5,537 nt of DNA from an uncultured Bacteroidota bacterium (GTDB taxonomy: Bacteria; Bacteroidota; Bacteroidia; Chitinophagales; Chitinophagaceae): NCBI GenBank assembly GCA_903929655.1, contig CAIYVS010000648.1, positions 1-5,537 of the forward strand. Direction: 5' to 3'. Below the pieces are notes generated by a model, which saw nothing but the letters and a program-made list of their open reading frames with translations, had not been told where the DNA came from and did no database searches. Shown one piece after another: positions 5,340-5,537 of this stretch. A program made the position numbers and the translations under genes. How positions within the stretch are numbered: the stretch's first letter is position 1; every line of letters begins with the position of its first letter.

Positions 5340-5397
5340 TAATATAGGTTGTCACTTTTTCTGATAATGTTAAGATAAGTTGTCATCTTCTATATTA
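5340..5397. repeat. Inverted repeat enclosing two GTTGTCA boxes
   Basis: TAATATAG (5340-5347) and its exact complement CTATATTA (5390-5397) flank 42 bp. Inside are two direct copies of GTTGTCA, at 5348-5354 and 5379-5385, 31 bp apart, each followed by T-rich sequence (CACTTTTTC and CATCTTC). Paired transposase-binding boxes beginning near TGTCA are a feature of some insertion-sequence ends such as the IS21 family. No transposase gene can be recognised here, so this may be an element end or an unrelated regulatory site. Confidence 0.5.
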
Positions 5398-5405
5398 AAG
5401 GCGAA

Positions 5406-5471
5406 GACCGCTAAGAAGCGGTACTGACGCCTTAATCTGACCACTAAAAAGCGGTACTGAGGCCTTAATCC
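5406..5471. repeat. Two tandem 33-bp repeats forming hairpins
   Basis: Copies 5406-5438 and 5439-5471 differ at only 4 of 33 positions. Copy 1 contains ACCGCT-AAGA-AGCGGT (5407-5422), and an outer stem AAGGCG (5398-5403) with CGCCTT (5428-5433) encloses it. Copy 2 contains ACCACT-AAAA-AGCGGT (5440-5455). The single change in that stem becomes a G-U pair in minus-strand RNA, so the fold is kept there. The second copy overlaps the last codons and TAA of the gene at the right edge, so these may form its 3' untranslated structure. Confidence 0.75.
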
Positions 5472-5536
5472 TCTTCCAAGGCATACTGGTTAAAATTATT
5501 GGCATACATATCCTTCACCGATCCGAAACCAATAGC
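5465..5536 (-). CDS. 3' end of an unidentified gene (partial)
   Basis: Read on the minus strand from the right edge, one frame stays open for 23 codons and ends at TAA (5465-5467). It gives AIGFGSVKDMYANNFN followed by QYALEED. The other two minus frames stop sooner (after 13 and 6 codons), and the composition looks protein-like, but the fragment is too short to identify. It runs toward the hairpin repeats and the GTTGTCA boxes. If those mark an insertion-sequence end, this could be the tail of a transposition gene, but I do not recognise it as one. Confidence 0.4.
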   Translation of the reverse strand, partial: AIGFGSVKDMYANNFNQYALEED

Positions 5537-5537
5537 A

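Noticed and set aside
5398..5471. CRISPR array or integron attC site
   Set aside because: There are only two adjacent copies with no spacers, and the core sites expected of attC are not seen. The copies abut directly as a simple tandem duplication.

Overview
The window looks like chromosomal DNA of a Bacteroidota bacterium, most likely close to Chitinophagaceae or Sphingobacteriia. The signs are moderate-to-low GC, A-rich leaders mostly without Shine-Dalgarno sequences, exported proteins whose signal peptides end in the '-FGQ' style common in this phylum, a TAnnTTTG-type -7 box before one operon, and a C-rich/G-rich intergenic palindrome. The gene families also fit: DUF3570, DUF4266, a signal-less ApbE and a PA0069-type radical SAM protein. 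The lineage is inferred from memory of these families, not from a search.

Left part (1-928, plus strand): the last 23 codons of an unidentified gene; a perfect 21-bp inverted repeat and a possible terminator in the gap; then a 224-codon gene for an unrecognised secreted protein, probably a beta-sandwich. Its stop lies only 6 bp from the stop of the convergent operon.

Centre (929-3791, minus strand): a compact four-gene operon read right to left. It encodes an exported thioredoxin-like protein, an ApbE-type FAD:protein FMN transferase, a 76-residue DUF4266 lipoprotein ending in a Gly-rich CGCN tail, and a DUF3570 outer-membrane beta-barrel. The first two genes overlap by 11 bp, the second and third are 1 bp apart, and the last gap is 20 bp. 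This is the most interesting item in the window: a thiol-redox enzyme, a flavin transferase, a tiny cysteine-tailed lipoprotein and a barrel, which together suggest an envelope redox or protein-modification system whose function is, to my knowledge, not established.

Right part (3792-5537): a 323-bp gap with a candidate promoter and small palindromes; a full-length PA0069-family radical SAM gene (minus strand) with an unusually perfect Shine-Dalgarno sequence beside a GC-rich hairpin; then a repeat-rich stretch of about 250 bp. That stretch holds a 21-bp-period tandem repeat, paired GTTGTCA boxes inside an inverted repeat, and two 33-bp tandem copies that form hairpins. The window ends inside the 3' end of another unidentified minus-strand gene. 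No rRNA, tRNA, CRISPR array or complete insertion sequence was seen.
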